From the NCBI GenBank assembly GCA_028697715.1, contig JAQVDS010000012.1, positions 1-64,000 of the forward strand: 64,000 nt of DNA. The letters run 5' to 3'. This DNA comes from Acidithiobacillus sp. (GTDB lineage: Bacteria; Pseudomonadota; Gammaproteobacteria; Acidithiobacillales; Acidithiobacillaceae). Under the pieces are notes generated by a model. The model did no database searches. It was not told the DNA's origin and was given only the letters and a program-made list of their open reading frames with translations. The translations under genes were made by a program, and so were the position numbers. This document shows positions 8,406-16,760 of this stretch, piece after piece. Each line of letters starts with the position of its first letter. The stretch's first letter is position 1.

Positions 8406-9458
8406 TCAAGTATTCCAGGTGCCCTGCCGATAAAAGAGATCCATGACTAGACTGAAGCGCTGGAGCTCTGGTCCACTCCCGCCGGTTATGAGTTCAGCGT
8501 GGGCAAAAGCACCCAGCATGGGACAGTTGGGGAAATGCTCATGCCATAAGCTCAGCTCGTTTTTCGCTTGTGAGGAAAAAACCATCGCGCGGGAAGAGGA
8601 GTAGCTGAGCCAGGCGAAGTTCGGCATCTCGCGCGGCTTGACTGCCTCCAGAATTACCCGGGTGTCCCGTAGGGCCGCATCCGGATTACGCCAGGCAAGA
8701 AAGACCTGACTGTTCGCCCGCAGGGGGCGCTCCAGCCATAGGCCGCTGCGATTGCTGTCGGTTGCGACAATGTGCAGGTAGCGAATGCGTGATTGCGCAT
8801 CGCGTTCAGCTACCAGCAGTTGGTCGAGGGGCAGCCTGCGTGCTTCTCGCAAGGCAAAGGGGATGCTGCGCGCAAGGAGAGGCAAAGCTGAATAGCGTTC
8901 CAGCTGCAAGAGTAACGCACCCTCTTGGCGAAAATATGGGAAGAGAGTTGTCAGCGGGCTGATGCCGGAAGAGATCTCCTGCTGATGTTGCAATGGACCC
9001 AACAATGCCGTGCGCAGCAGATGCCGGCGCTGAGGATATTGCCAGAACCAGGAAAGTTTGCTGGTGACCACTCCCATCGACGCGCTTTCTTCTGCGGGCA
9101 ATTCTCCCGCATCCAAGTCTTGTGGGCTAGCCCAGAGCAGCGTGTTGGCACCGTGTGCACCGAGTCCAAGTGGGGAAGAGAACAGCAATACCGCACAGGC
9201 CGCCTGTCCCAGTGCGCTGCCGTGGTCACTAATGACTCCGGGGAAGGAAGCGGCGCGAATTTGCAGACAGGAGAGACGTCTTGCAAGACGCTGCAAGGCC
9301 GCGCGTGGTTGCGGCAGATGGCTCGGGCTGAAGGCAATGAGGGCCCCGCTGACCGGCCCCGCAAGCTTCGCGAGAGCCATGGCGACGGCATCATCGAGCA
9401 GAGCCTCTGCCCCTTTGCTACCCGTCGCAAACCCGGAAGAGACGACCCTCTCAGCCAA
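8406..9458 (-). CDS. FIST-domain sensory protein
   Basis: 350 residues. The N-terminus 'SSGFATGSKGAEALLDDAV' and the following 'SGALIAFSPSHL' fit FIST_N, and the C-terminus 'GAFAHAELITGGSG' fits FIST_C. FIST domains are proposed small-ligand (possibly amino-acid) sensors, usually attached to or beside signalling proteins; here the protein stands alone. The TTG start overlaps the nth stop by 8 nt and agrees with the expected FIST N-terminus, implying translational coupling with nth. No signalling output domain is seen. Family call moderate. Confidence 0.65.
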   Translation of the reverse strand: MAERVVSSGFATGSKGAEALLDDAVAMALAKLAGPVSGALIAFSPSHLPQPRAALQRLARRLSCLQIRAASFPGVISDHGSALGQAACAVLLFSSPLGLGAHGANTLLWASPQDLDAGELPAEESASMGVVTSKLSWFWQYPQRRHLLRTALLGPLQHQQEISSGISPLTTLFPYFRQEGALLLQLERYSALPLLARSIPFALREARRLPLDQLLVAERDAQSRIRYLHIVATDSNRSGLWLERPLRANSQVFLAWRNPDAALRDTRVILEAVKPREMPNFAWLSYSSSRAMVFSSQAKNELSLWHEHFPNCPMLGAFAHAELITGGSGPELQRFSLVMDLFYRQGTWNT

Positions 9459-10086
9459 GATTTTTGTTGGGCCAGACGCAGCAGTCGTGCAAGGCGCAGA
9501 CGCCGCAGCGCGGCTTGCGTGCAGTACAGGTGTAGCGGCCGTGCAGGATCAGCAGGTGATGGGCATCAAGCAGAAATTCTCTGGGCACTACCTGCATCAA
9601 GCGGTCTTCAACGGCACGCGGGGTTTTGCCTGGGGCAATGCCGGTGCGATTGGCCACCCGAAAAATATGCGTGTCGACGGCAATGGTGGGTTCCGCAAAG
9701 ACCGTGTTGAGAACGACATTGGCGGTTTTTCGTCCAACGCCGGGCAAAGACTCCAACGCCTTACGGTCGCGCGGAACCTCTCCTTGATATTGGCGTAGGA
9801 TGATTCCGGCCAAGGCGTGAACATTCCGTGCCTTGGTGTTGAAGAGTCCGAGGTGCCGTATGTATTCTCGAATTTTTTCTTCGCCCAAATCCCACAACCC
9901 CTGCGCATCGGGCGCAGCGGCGAAGAGACTGGCAGTGCAGAGATTGACCGCCTTGTCGGTACTCTGCGCCGACAAAACTACAGCAACCAGGAGTTGAAAC
10001 GGGGAAGAGTAGTGCAGCTCCGTGCGCGGCTCTGGAATTGCCGCCCGCAGGGCGGCAAAACACTTTGCTATGGTTTTCGGGTCCAT
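9451..10086 (-). CDS. nth: Endonuclease III
   Basis: 211 residues, identical in length to E. coli Nth, using the ATG at 10086; a longer frame to 10173 would overlap the next gene. DNA glycosylase/AP lyase for oxidised pyrimidines. The helix-hairpin-helix 'LPGVGRKTANVVL' carries the catalytic Lys, and 'AVDTHIFRVANR' the catalytic Asp. The C-terminus has the 4Fe-4S pattern C-x6-C-x2-C-x5-C ('CTARKPRCGVC'). Followed by the overlapping FIST gene. Confidence 0.95.
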   Translation of the reverse strand: MDPKTIAKCFAALRAAIPEPRTELHYSSPFQLLVAVVLSAQSTDKAVNLCTASLFAAAPDAQGLWDLGEEKIREYIRHLGLFNTKARNVHALAGIILRQYQGEVPRDRKALESLPGVGRKTANVVLNTVFAEPTIAVDTHIFRVANRTGIAPGKTPRAVEDRLMQVVPREFLLDAHHLLILHGRYTCTARKPRCGVCALHDCCVWPNKNLG

Positions 10087-10117
10087 CACGAATCCCGCTG
10101 GCGCGGGACGCAGATTG

Positions 10118-10540
10118 TCAGACGTGGCGGTAACGACCGATTTCCGGTGCTTCTGGACGAGGATGCTCGGCACTGACGGCGTCCGCTTCCTTGACCCACT
10201 CGTGGTGCTTCTGCTCCAGCGCGTGCAGGGCGTCGTGGTCCATCTTGGGGAAGATGGCGCCCTTGATGAACTCGCCTAGGTCGAGCAAACGGGTCGCAAT
10301 GGCGTAGCCATGCAGATGAAAATCATGGTCGGCATGCGTCCCGAAGTGGAAATGTTCCCCGGTGAAAAGAACGCCTTTGCTGGCTTTCAGATCGGCGTCG
10401 TTGAGGACGTAATTCTTGGCCCACTCGTACCAATGTTCAAAATATTTCTCCTGCGCTTCCAGACTCCAATCGTGTGCTTCAAAAAAGGCATAGACAGAAA
10501 CGCGGTTGGCTTTGCCAGAGAACGGAAAGTGACCTGCCAT
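10118..10540 (-). CDS. Conserved-looking His-rich protein of unknown function
   Basis: 140 residues with an ATG start, not recognised. Soluble, no signal or membrane segment, unusually rich in His, Trp and Tyr. The segment 'HFHFGTHADHDFHLHGYA' has seven His in 18 residues, and more His follow in 'MDHDALHALEQKHHEW'. Metal binding is a reasonable guess but no known metalloprotein motif is matched. It precedes nth by 31 bp on the same strand, so they may be co-transcribed. Confidence 0.6.
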   Translation of the reverse strand: MAGHFPFSGKANRVSVYAFFEAHDWSLEAQEKYFEHWYEWAKNYVLNDADLKASKGVLFTGEHFHFGTHADHDFHLHGYAIATRLLDLGEFIKGAIFPKMDHDALHALEQKHHEWVKEADAVSAEHPRPEAPEIGRYRHV

Positions 10541-10615
10541 GGACTGTGCTCCTATGTGCGGAAAAACTGAGTGATTATAGAACGGTTACCGCTTTTGCGG
10601 ATAGTCAGGGATTTT

Positions 10616-12007
10616 TTAGAGGGAATAATGATCTCCAATGACCGGGCAGTGGTAGCGCAGATTGCGCTCGCGCAATACCTTAGCGATCCCCTCGCGGCCG
10701 TTGTCTTCGCCATGCACTAGAAAGGTATTTGCCGGGCGTTGCTCGGCCCCATACCACTGCAGGAGTTCGTCGTGGTCGGCATGGGCAGAGAAGCCGCCAA
10801 TCGTATGCACTTTGGCGCGTACCAGGATTTCCTCGCCGAAGATCCGCACGGTCTTGGCGCCATCGATGATCCGTCGGGCCAAGGTCCCCTGTGCCGCATA
10901 GCCAACAAAGATGACGCTGCTGTCGGCGCGCCAGAGATTGTGTTTGAGGTGATGGGTAACGCGGCCACCACTCGCCATGCCGGAGCCCGCCATGATTACC
11001 GCTCCACCCTTGATCTGGTTGATCTGCATCGATTCCGCCGTCTCCCGGGTGAAGTGCAGATTGGGCAGCGCGAAGGGATCGACACCGCTCTGAAAGATCT
11101 TCCCGGTCGTGGTATTGAAACATTCGGGATGGCGACGAAAGATTTCGGTAGCGGAGATGGCCATGGGCGAGTCGAGAAATACGGGTAGTTGTTTGGGCAG
11201 TTCGCCAGCCTCGATCATCTCGCGCAGAAAATAGAGCAGGTCCTGGGCACGTTCGAGGGCGAAGGTAGGAATGATGGCGTTACCGCCGCGCTCTAGAGTA
11301 TCGAGGATGGCGTCACGAAGCTCGCCGATGGAGGGCTGCATAGCCTTGTGTAAGCGATCGCCATAGGTGCATTCCATCACCAGGATATCTACCTCGGGCG
11401 CCGGGCTCGGGCTGCGAATGATGGGTTTGCCCGCATTGCCAAGGTCACCGGAAAAGACAAAACGTTGGCGTTTGCCGCCTTCCACGGCCTCGATATGCAC
11501 CCACGCCGAGCCGAGGATGTGGCCGGCATCGCCAAAACGTACGGTAATGTCCGGACACAAGTCGATGGGCTCGTCATATTTCGCCAGACGGCCGAAGTGG
11601 TCCATGGCGTCCAGTACATCCTGCACTTCATAGAGGGGCTCCTGCAGCTCGTCACCATGTCGCGAGGCGTGTCGATTGGCCCGTTTCGCCTCCTCGGCGG
11701 CGAGCCCAGCGGAGTCGAGCATCACCAGACGCGCCAGGTCACGCGTGGCCGTAGTACAGAGAATTTCGCCACGAAAGCCACGTTTGACGAGCAAAGGAAT
11801 GCGCCCGCAGTGGTCCAGGTGCGCATGGGTCAGCAAGAGATAATCGATGTCCTTGGGCGAGAAACCGAAATCGGCGGCATTTTCCTTGGCAATGTCTCCT
11901 TCCCCCTGAAAAATCCCGCAATCCACCAGGATCTGGCGCTCACCAATCCGCAGATGGTGACAGGAACCGGTGACACCGCCCGCCGCTCCATGAAAGGAAA
12001 TTTCCAT
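10616..12007 (-). CDS. Metallo-beta-lactamase/beta-CASP RNA-processing hydrolase
   Basis: 463 residues using the ATG at 12007 with GGAGAA seven nt upstream. The metallo-beta-lactamase signature 'LTHAHLDHCGRIP' (HxHxDH) is near residue 57, followed by 'GDAGHILGSAWV'. A beta-CASP domain comes next ('MECTYGDR', 'PTFALERAQDLLYFL', 'MASGGRVTHHL') and a C-terminal RMMBL segment with 'HTIGGFSAHADHDEL'. Homologues are zinc RNA endo/exonucleases related to CPSF73 and YSH1, found beside housekeeping genes in many bacteria; the RNA target is unknown. It starts 29 nt after the glgA stop, so they are probably one operon. Confidence 0.88.
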   Translation of the reverse strand: MEISFHGAAGGVTGSCHHLRIGERQILVDCGIFQGEGDIAKENAADFGFSPKDIDYLLLTHAHLDHCGRIPLLVKRGFRGEILCTTATRDLARLVMLDSAGLAAEEAKRANRHASRHGDELQEPLYEVQDVLDAMDHFGRLAKYDEPIDLCPDITVRFGDAGHILGSAWVHIEAVEGGKRQRFVFSGDLGNAGKPIIRSPSPAPEVDILVMECTYGDRLHKAMQPSIGELRDAILDTLERGGNAIIPTFALERAQDLLYFLREMIEAGELPKQLPVFLDSPMAISATEIFRRHPECFNTTTGKIFQSGVDPFALPNLHFTRETAESMQINQIKGGAVIMAGSGMASGGRVTHHLKHNLWRADSSVIFVGYAAQGTLARRIIDGAKTVRIFGEEILVRAKVHTIGGFSAHADHDELLQWYGAEQRPANTFLVHGEDNGREGIAKVLRERNLRYHCPVIGDHYSL

Positions 12008-12036
12008 GATCAGTTCTCCGTTGTCGTGTGCTCTGA

Positions 12037-13476
12037 TCATGCGCCGAGTAGCAGTTTTCTGTAAAGCGCTATATATTCCCGCGCCGCCCGTTGCCAGCCA
12101 TAGTCGCCCTGCATGCCGCGGCGTTGCAGTTCCTGCCAGTGTTCGCGGTGCTGAAAGTGGCGCAGGGCGCGGTGGATGGCATCGCGCAGGCCATCAATCG
12201 CGGCGGGCGCGAAGGCAAAGCCGTTCCCAGCTCGTACATTCTGATCGACATCGACCACGGTATCAGCGAGTCCTCCTGTTGCATGGACGATGGGTGGGCT
12301 GCCGTAGCGCAGGCTGAACATCTGGTTCAGACCACAGGGCTCGAAACGCGAGGGCATGAGAAAGGCATCGATGCCTGCCTCGATGCGGTGGGCAAGACTC
12401 TCATCAAAACCAATATGCACTGCCATTTGCCCAGGATGCAAATGCGCAAGCTGCCGCGCCTGATCCTGGTAGTTCGCCTCACCAGTGCCCAGCAGTATCA
12501 GCTGGATGCGTTCGCGCAGTAATTCTGGAGCCAGTTGCAGAACGAGATCGATCCCCTTCTGTTCGACGAATCGGCTGATCAGCCCCAATACCAACACGTC
12601 GGGATCGGGATATAGTCCGAGCAAGCTTTGCAGAGCACTTTTACAGCGCGCCTTGCCCGCGAGATCATGTTCGTCGTAATGGGCGACCAGATAGGGATCG
12701 CCGCGCGGGTTCCAACGCGTGTCGTCGATCCCATTGAGGATACCAGTCAGATCGGCGTGACGCGTCCGCAAGAGCCCGTCCAGCCCCATGCCGAAGGCTT
12801 CGGTCTGGATTTCCTGGGCATAGCGCGGACTAACGGTGCTGAGGGCGTCGGCATAGACCAGCCCGGCCTTCAGGAAGGAAAAACTGCCATACAGCTCAGT
12901 ACCGCTGGGATGAAAATCTGCAACAGGCAGATGCAGAAACGCGAGTAGCTCCGGTGAAAAGCGCCCCTGGTAGGCCAGGTTGTGAATGCTGAGCAGGGTG
13001 GCGGGGCGTGGCGCGCCGATACGACCTTCCAGGTCGAGGAGATAGGGCGCCAGTCCTGCCTGCCAGTCATGGGCGTGCAACAGATCCATTCGTCCGGGCA
13101 GGAAGGGAATCCGCCCTTGGGCCAGTTCCACCCCCATCCGGTTGAGATAGGCGTAGCGCTGGGCGTTGTCCGGCCAGTCCTGGCCAAAGGGATCCTGGTA
13201 GATTCCGCCACGCTCGTAGAAACCGGGTTCGCGCAGGAAGAGGGTGTGTGGCTCGGCGGGTAAGCACCAGAGCTCTCCCTGGCGGCCGGTATACGGCGGA
13301 GTGAAGCTGCCCAGATAATGGAGATATTGCAATTCCGGTTTGCCATAGTACGGTTGCAAGACCCAGGTCTCGATTCCTTCCGCTCGCAGTTGTCCGGGAA
13401 GGGCACCGATGACGTCGCCGAGCCCCCCGGTTTTTGCGTAGGGGGCCATTTCTGAGGCGAGAAAAAGAACGCGCAC
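12037..13476 (-). CDS. glgA: Glycogen synthase (ADP-glucose)
   Basis: 479 residues from a GTG at 13476 with GAGGAG seven nt upstream; this matches the 477-residue E. coli protein better than the longer in-frame alternative. GT5 transferase elongating alpha-1,4-glucan from ADP-glucose. The N-terminal 'KTGGLGDVIGALP' is the ADP-glucose loop, and 'PSRFEPCGLNQMFSLRYG' is the C-terminal E-x7-E catalytic region. No other glycogen gene is visible nearby. The beta-CASP hydrolase follows on the same strand. Confidence 0.95.
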   Translation of the reverse strand: MRVLFLASEMAPYAKTGGLGDVIGALPGQLRAEGIETWVLQPYYGKPELQYLHYLGSFTPPYTGRQGELWCLPAEPHTLFLREPGFYERGGIYQDPFGQDWPDNAQRYAYLNRMGVELAQGRIPFLPGRMDLLHAHDWQAGLAPYLLDLEGRIGAPRPATLLSIHNLAYQGRFSPELLAFLHLPVADFHPSGTELYGSFSFLKAGLVYADALSTVSPRYAQEIQTEAFGMGLDGLLRTRHADLTGILNGIDDTRWNPRGDPYLVAHYDEHDLAGKARCKSALQSLLGLYPDPDVLVLGLISRFVEQKGIDLVLQLAPELLRERIQLILLGTGEANYQDQARQLAHLHPGQMAVHIGFDESLAHRIEAGIDAFLMPSRFEPCGLNQMFSLRYGSPPIVHATGGLADTVVDVDQNVRAGNGFAFAPAAIDGLRDAIHRALRHFQHREHWQELQRRGMQGDYGWQRAAREYIALYRKLLLGA

Positions 13477-13604
13477 ACTGCACTCCTCAACCGGCAAAAT
13501 CTGTGATGAAAATACCACTACCCGATATCTGCGCCAATTTTGAAAGTTCTTCCGGCCTGCCGTAGTATGCCGAAGGCTGATACTCGAAAGCGGAGAAGAA
13601 GGAA

Positions 13605-14180
13605 ATGGAAGTCTGTGAGCGCTTCAAGGAATTTCGCGACCGAAATCGTTGCGTGGTCTATTTCCCTAACACCCACAACGACGAGGAGCCAGAGGCGTAC
13701 AGCAGCTTTCTGGCGATGATGCGGGTGCAGATGGGGATCATGATCCTTGCCCCAGATCGCGAAGAGCGCTTCGAACCCGTCTACCGCGATGCCCTCAAGT
13801 ACCACTTGCAAACCATTCGCCATAGCCGTCTGTTCACCAGCTATGTGCCGATCAAGACGCGCGTCTACTTCGTGGAGACCATCGCCGTGCGTGATGCCTT
13901 CTATGCCTGTGCCGATTTTTGTGTGCCGGGCGGTACGCTGAGTGGTGGGCCTGTAGACCTGGAAAGCCCGATCCGCGTCGGCTGCCCCATCCTCTTCGGA
14001 CCGAAGATGGCGGATACCGCCGAGCGGCGGGGCCTGCTGGAGGCCGGCGGTGCACGCTATGCAGCCAGTAGCGAAGAGATTGCCGAGCAGGCACGGGACT
14101 GGCTCAAAGACCCGGCCAGCGCGAAAGAGGCTGCTGACAAGGCAAAGGCCTGGTGGCAGGCGCAGGGACGCAGCCTGTAG
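13605..14180 (+). CDS. Stand-alone Kdo-transferase-like GT-B C-terminal domain
   Basis: 191 residues. The order 'VVYFPNTHNDEEPEAY', 'ILAPDREERFEPV', 'ADFCVPGGTLSGGP', 'PILFGPKMADTAERRGLL' and a helical tail tracks the C-terminal (donor) domain of WaaA/KdtA, which moves CMP-Kdo sugars onto lipid A. The acceptor-binding N-terminal half is missing and is not encoded nearby, so transferase activity on its own is doubtful. ATG with a GGAG-like site (GGAGAAGAAGG). Neighbours are glgA (divergent) and a membrane protein (convergent). Similarity was judged by eye and is moderate. Confidence 0.55.
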   Translation: MEVCERFKEFRDRNRCVVYFPNTHNDEEPEAYSSFLAMMRVQMGIMILAPDREERFEPVYRDALKYHLQTIRHSRLFTSYVPIKTRVYFVETIAVRDAFYACADFCVPGGTLSGGPVDLESPIRVGCPILFGPKMADTAERRGLLEAGGARYAASSEEIAEQARDWLKDPASAKEAADKAKAWWQAQGRSL

Positions 14181-14183
14181 CTG

Positions 14184-14693
14184 TTAGCGAGTCGGGTTAC
14201 CGTCTATGTGAAACGGGTAGAGTGATTCGTAAAAATTATCCATAGCTGCACCTTGGGTGTCGTAGCCCGTCACCTGAATGCGACCGTCGACAATGGCCAT
14301 GTAGACATGACAGGCTCGCGCCTGCCGGTTTTCGGGTGCCTTACCCAGCACAAAGGCTGGTGCCTTTGCGCCGCAGGCGGGGGCCACTGCCGCCTGGTTC
14401 CACTCGCTAAGAAGGGCCAGAGCCCAGCGCTGCGCACTGCTCCCTACCCAGAGCGCGCGGTGCTTTGCCCATGCCGACTGGAGCTCGCTGCGGATGGCTG
14501 GATCGTTTTCCAGATCCATTTGATGCTGATGCAGAAAATCAATGGAATTCAGGGCGATGCTGAGGTTGTTGCGGACGCTGCCTTGCGCCTGGATGACCTG
14601 CCAGCTGAGGACTGCCGCAAAGAGCCCATACAGCCCAATGACGGAAAACAGGAGGATGGCAAAACGGCGCCGCGAAGCCGGGCTTGGTGTCAT
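14184..14693 (-). CDS. Membrane-anchored protein of unknown function
   Basis: 169 residues. A basic start ('RRRF') and one hydrophobic segment (about 12-32) give an N-in signal anchor, with the rest presumably periplasmic. Two cysteines ('PACGAK', 'RACHVY') could form a disulfide. No family recognised. Its ATG shares the A of the DUF3579 stop codon (TGATG), so it is translated by coupling with that gene. Confidence 0.6.
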   Translation of the reverse strand: MTPSPASRRRFAILLFSVIGLYGLFAAVLSWQVIQAQGSVRNNLSIALNSIDFLHQHQMDLENDPAIRSELQSAWAKHRALWVGSSAQRWALALLSEWNQAAVAPACGAKAPAFVLGKAPENRQARACHVYMAIVDGRIQVTGYDTQGAAMDNFYESLYPFHIDGNPTR

Positions 14694-15022
14694 CAGGAAG
14701 AGCGCCGGGAATCAGCTTGCTTGGCCGTTTTCTGGGCGGCGCGCCGCTCGGCCAGGGTGCCGATCTCATAATGGATCATCAGGTGATTTTCCTTGGCGAA
14801 ATGCAGTATTTCCTTGTACGCTTCGGGGCGTAATTGCTCCAACGCCTCATCCATGATGATCGCCGCATTGCCGTTGATGGTAGCCGGTTCGATCATCGGC
14901 AGGTAGTGGATCTTGTGGTCGCTACCAAAGTGGGCCAGTCCTACCCCCTCGATGAGCATCTCTGCCCAGGCCGAGGGGCGGAACTTGCCGCCTTTGTCAG
15001 TGACACCCTCAATGATGATCAT
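14693..15022 (-). CDS. DUF3579 family protein
   Basis: 109 residues from the ATG at 15022, preceded by a GGGGG stretch; the longer frame has no good site. The start 'MIIIEGVTDKGGKFRPSAWAEML' pattern and 'HFAKENHLMIHYEIG' are typical of DUF3579, a small soluble family of proteobacteria with no known function. The C-terminus is basic and low-complexity. Overlaps the membrane-protein gene as TGATG. Confidence 0.75.
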   Translation of the reverse strand: MIIIEGVTDKGGKFRPSAWAEMLIEGVGLAHFGSDHKIHYLPMIEPATINGNAAIIMDEALEQLRPEAYKEILHFAKENHLMIHYEIGTLAERRAAQKTAKQADSRRSS

Positions 15023-15110
15023 GACGCCCCCTTTCTCTTCAGCGCGCCATAGCATAACCCAAGAGGCGCCAGAGCGGAAAAGGCGGTGAGCGTGACCGGT
15101 GCAGCGTGAG

Positions 15111-15998
15111 TCAATCCGCTGTGCTCATGCTTTGGCATTGTTCCTGCAGATAGCGATTGAAGGCAGAGCCGACCTCGGGATGGCGTAGCGCAAAATTGAT
15201 GGTGGCCTGCAGATAACCCAATTTATCGCCACAGTCGAAGCGGTGTCCCTGAAAGCGATAAGCTAGAACCTGACGCTCGCGCAGCAGTTTGGCGATGGCA
15301 TCGGTGAGTTGGATCTCGCCGCCAGCGCCGGTACTGACATTCTCCAGAAAATGGAAGATTCGCGCCGGGAGGATGTAGCGCCCCACTACCCCCAGATTGG
15401 ATGGCGCTTCCTCGGGCTTGGGCTTTTCCACGATGCGGCTGACTTGGTAGATCTGCTCGTCCCAGGCGCGCGCCTCGACGACACCATAACGGACGCTGTG
15501 CTCGTAGGGAATCTCCTCGACGCCCAGAATCCCCGCCTGGTAGCGATGATATTGGTCCACCATTTGCGCCAGTACTGGCTCGTCGGCCAGCATCAGGTCA
15601 TCGGCCAGAAGGACGGCAAAGGGCTCGTCGCCCACCACCGGGCGCGCCATGGAAACCGCATGACCCAGCCCCAGGGGGTAGGGTTGGCGCAGGTGAATGA
15701 CGCTGACGTTGCTGGGAACAATGGCGCGAACCTGCTCCAGCAGGGCGTTCTTTCCCTTTTTTTCGAGTTCAGCCTCGAGTTCGTAGGATACGTCAAAGTG
15801 GTCGGCGATCGCCCGCTTGCCGCGTCCGGTGATGAAAATCATCTGATCACAACCGGCCGCGATCGCCTCCTCGACAGCGTATTGAATAAGGGGCTTGTCG
15901 ACTATCGGCAGCATCTCTTTCGGGCTGGCCTTGGTCGCCGGCAAAAATCGGGTACCGAGGCCGGCTACGGGAAAGACTGCTTTGCGCACACGATCCAT
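15111..15998 (-). CDS. galU: UTP-glucose-1-phosphate uridylyltransferase
   Basis: 295 residues. Makes UDP-glucose for LPS, capsule and related polymers. The nucleotide-binding '[20 protein letters not shown]' starts near residue 9, and '[19 protein letters not shown]' and '[12 protein letters not shown]' are further GalU signatures. The ATG at 15998 with GGAG five nt before is preferred to a GTG two codons earlier that overlaps that site. It lies 24 bp after the DUF502 gene on the same strand. Confidence 0.95.
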   Translation of the reverse strand: MDRVRKAVFPVAGLGTRFLPATKASPKEMLPIVDKPLIQYAVEEAIAAGCDQMIFITGRGKRAIADHFDVSYELEAELEKKGKNALLEQVRAIVPSNVSVIHLRQPYPLGLGHAVSMARPVVGDEPFAVLLADDLMLADEPVLAQMVDQYHRYQAGILGVEEIPYEHSVRYGVVEARAWDEQIYQVSRIVEKPKPEEAPSNLGVVGRYILPARIFHFLENVSTGAGGEIQLTDAIAKLLRERQVLAYRFQGHRFDCGDKLGYLQATINFALRHPEVGSAFNRYLQEQCQSMSTAD

Positions 15999-16022
15999 AT
16001 TCACTCCATTGGGGCTATAAAA

Positions 16023-16688
16023 TTATCGCTGTTCCGTATGATCCGCTCGCAGCGGTTTATCGCGCACTGCCCGGCCACTACCGAGGCCACCGGCCATGGC
16101 AAAGCGCAGCGCTTGCTGCGGGCTGAGATCGGGTAGCGGGATGATCTTGCTACGTGGCACCACACAGGTAAAGCCGCCCACACCGTAGCTCATGGGAATG
16201 AATACGGCGACACAGTCCTCGTCGGCGACAGTCGGTAACTCGGTGAGATGATCCCGGGTAATCAGTCCTACGACATAGCCCAGGTCGCCACCTTGGCGTA
16301 GCAAAACGGCGCTGCGAAAGCCTTTCTCTTTGCCGCCAAAGAGCAATTCCACGGTTTCCTGGATGGTGCTGTAGATGCTGTGCAAGACCGGGATTCGCTC
16401 GAGCACGGCGTTGAGACGCTCGAAAATCCAGGCGGTGAGGACGTGTGATGCCAGAAAGCCCACCGCAAAAATGCAGAGCAGCGTCAGAACAATACCCAGA
16501 CCCGGGATATCGGTACCAAAGATGGCATGGATCGGGGCGGCAAAGATACTGTCGACCCAGCTTCCAACCATCAGGACGACATAGATGGTCAGGCCAATTG
16601 GCAGGGAGATCAGTAGGCCTTGGATAAACCAGCGGCGTGGATGCCAGCGCCGCTGGATGGTTACCCTGGGGTTTGGCATTGGCAACAT
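16023..16688 (-). CDS. DUF502 family membrane protein
   Basis: 221 residues with two strong membrane helices (about 23-45 and 65-88) and the family pattern 'GLLISLPIGLTIYVV', 'IPVLHSIYSTIQET', 'MSYGVGGFT'. DUF502 proteins are inner-membrane proteins of unknown role. Upstream of galU on the same strand. ATG start; a second ATG three codons in is possible. Confidence 0.82.
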   Translation of the reverse strand: MLPMPNPRVTIQRRWHPRRWFIQGLLISLPIGLTIYVVLMVGSWVDSIFAAPIHAIFGTDIPGLGIVLTLLCIFAVGFLASHVLTAWIFERLNAVLERIPVLHSIYSTIQETVELLFGGKEKGFRSAVLLRQGGDLGYVVGLITRDHLTELPTVADEDCVAVFIPMSYGVGGFTCVVPRSKIIPLPDLSPQQALRFAMAGGLGSGRAVRDKPLRADHTEQR

Positions 16689-16760
16689 GACGTTTCGCAG
16701 ATCCCGTAAGTCCGTAAGTCGATGTGGGTAAAGTATACGCGCTACTGCAGGGGAAGATCA

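Noticed and set aside
11465-12064. 199-codon plus-strand frame opposite the beta-CASP gene
   Set aside because: Shadow of a gene with intact metal-binding motifs.
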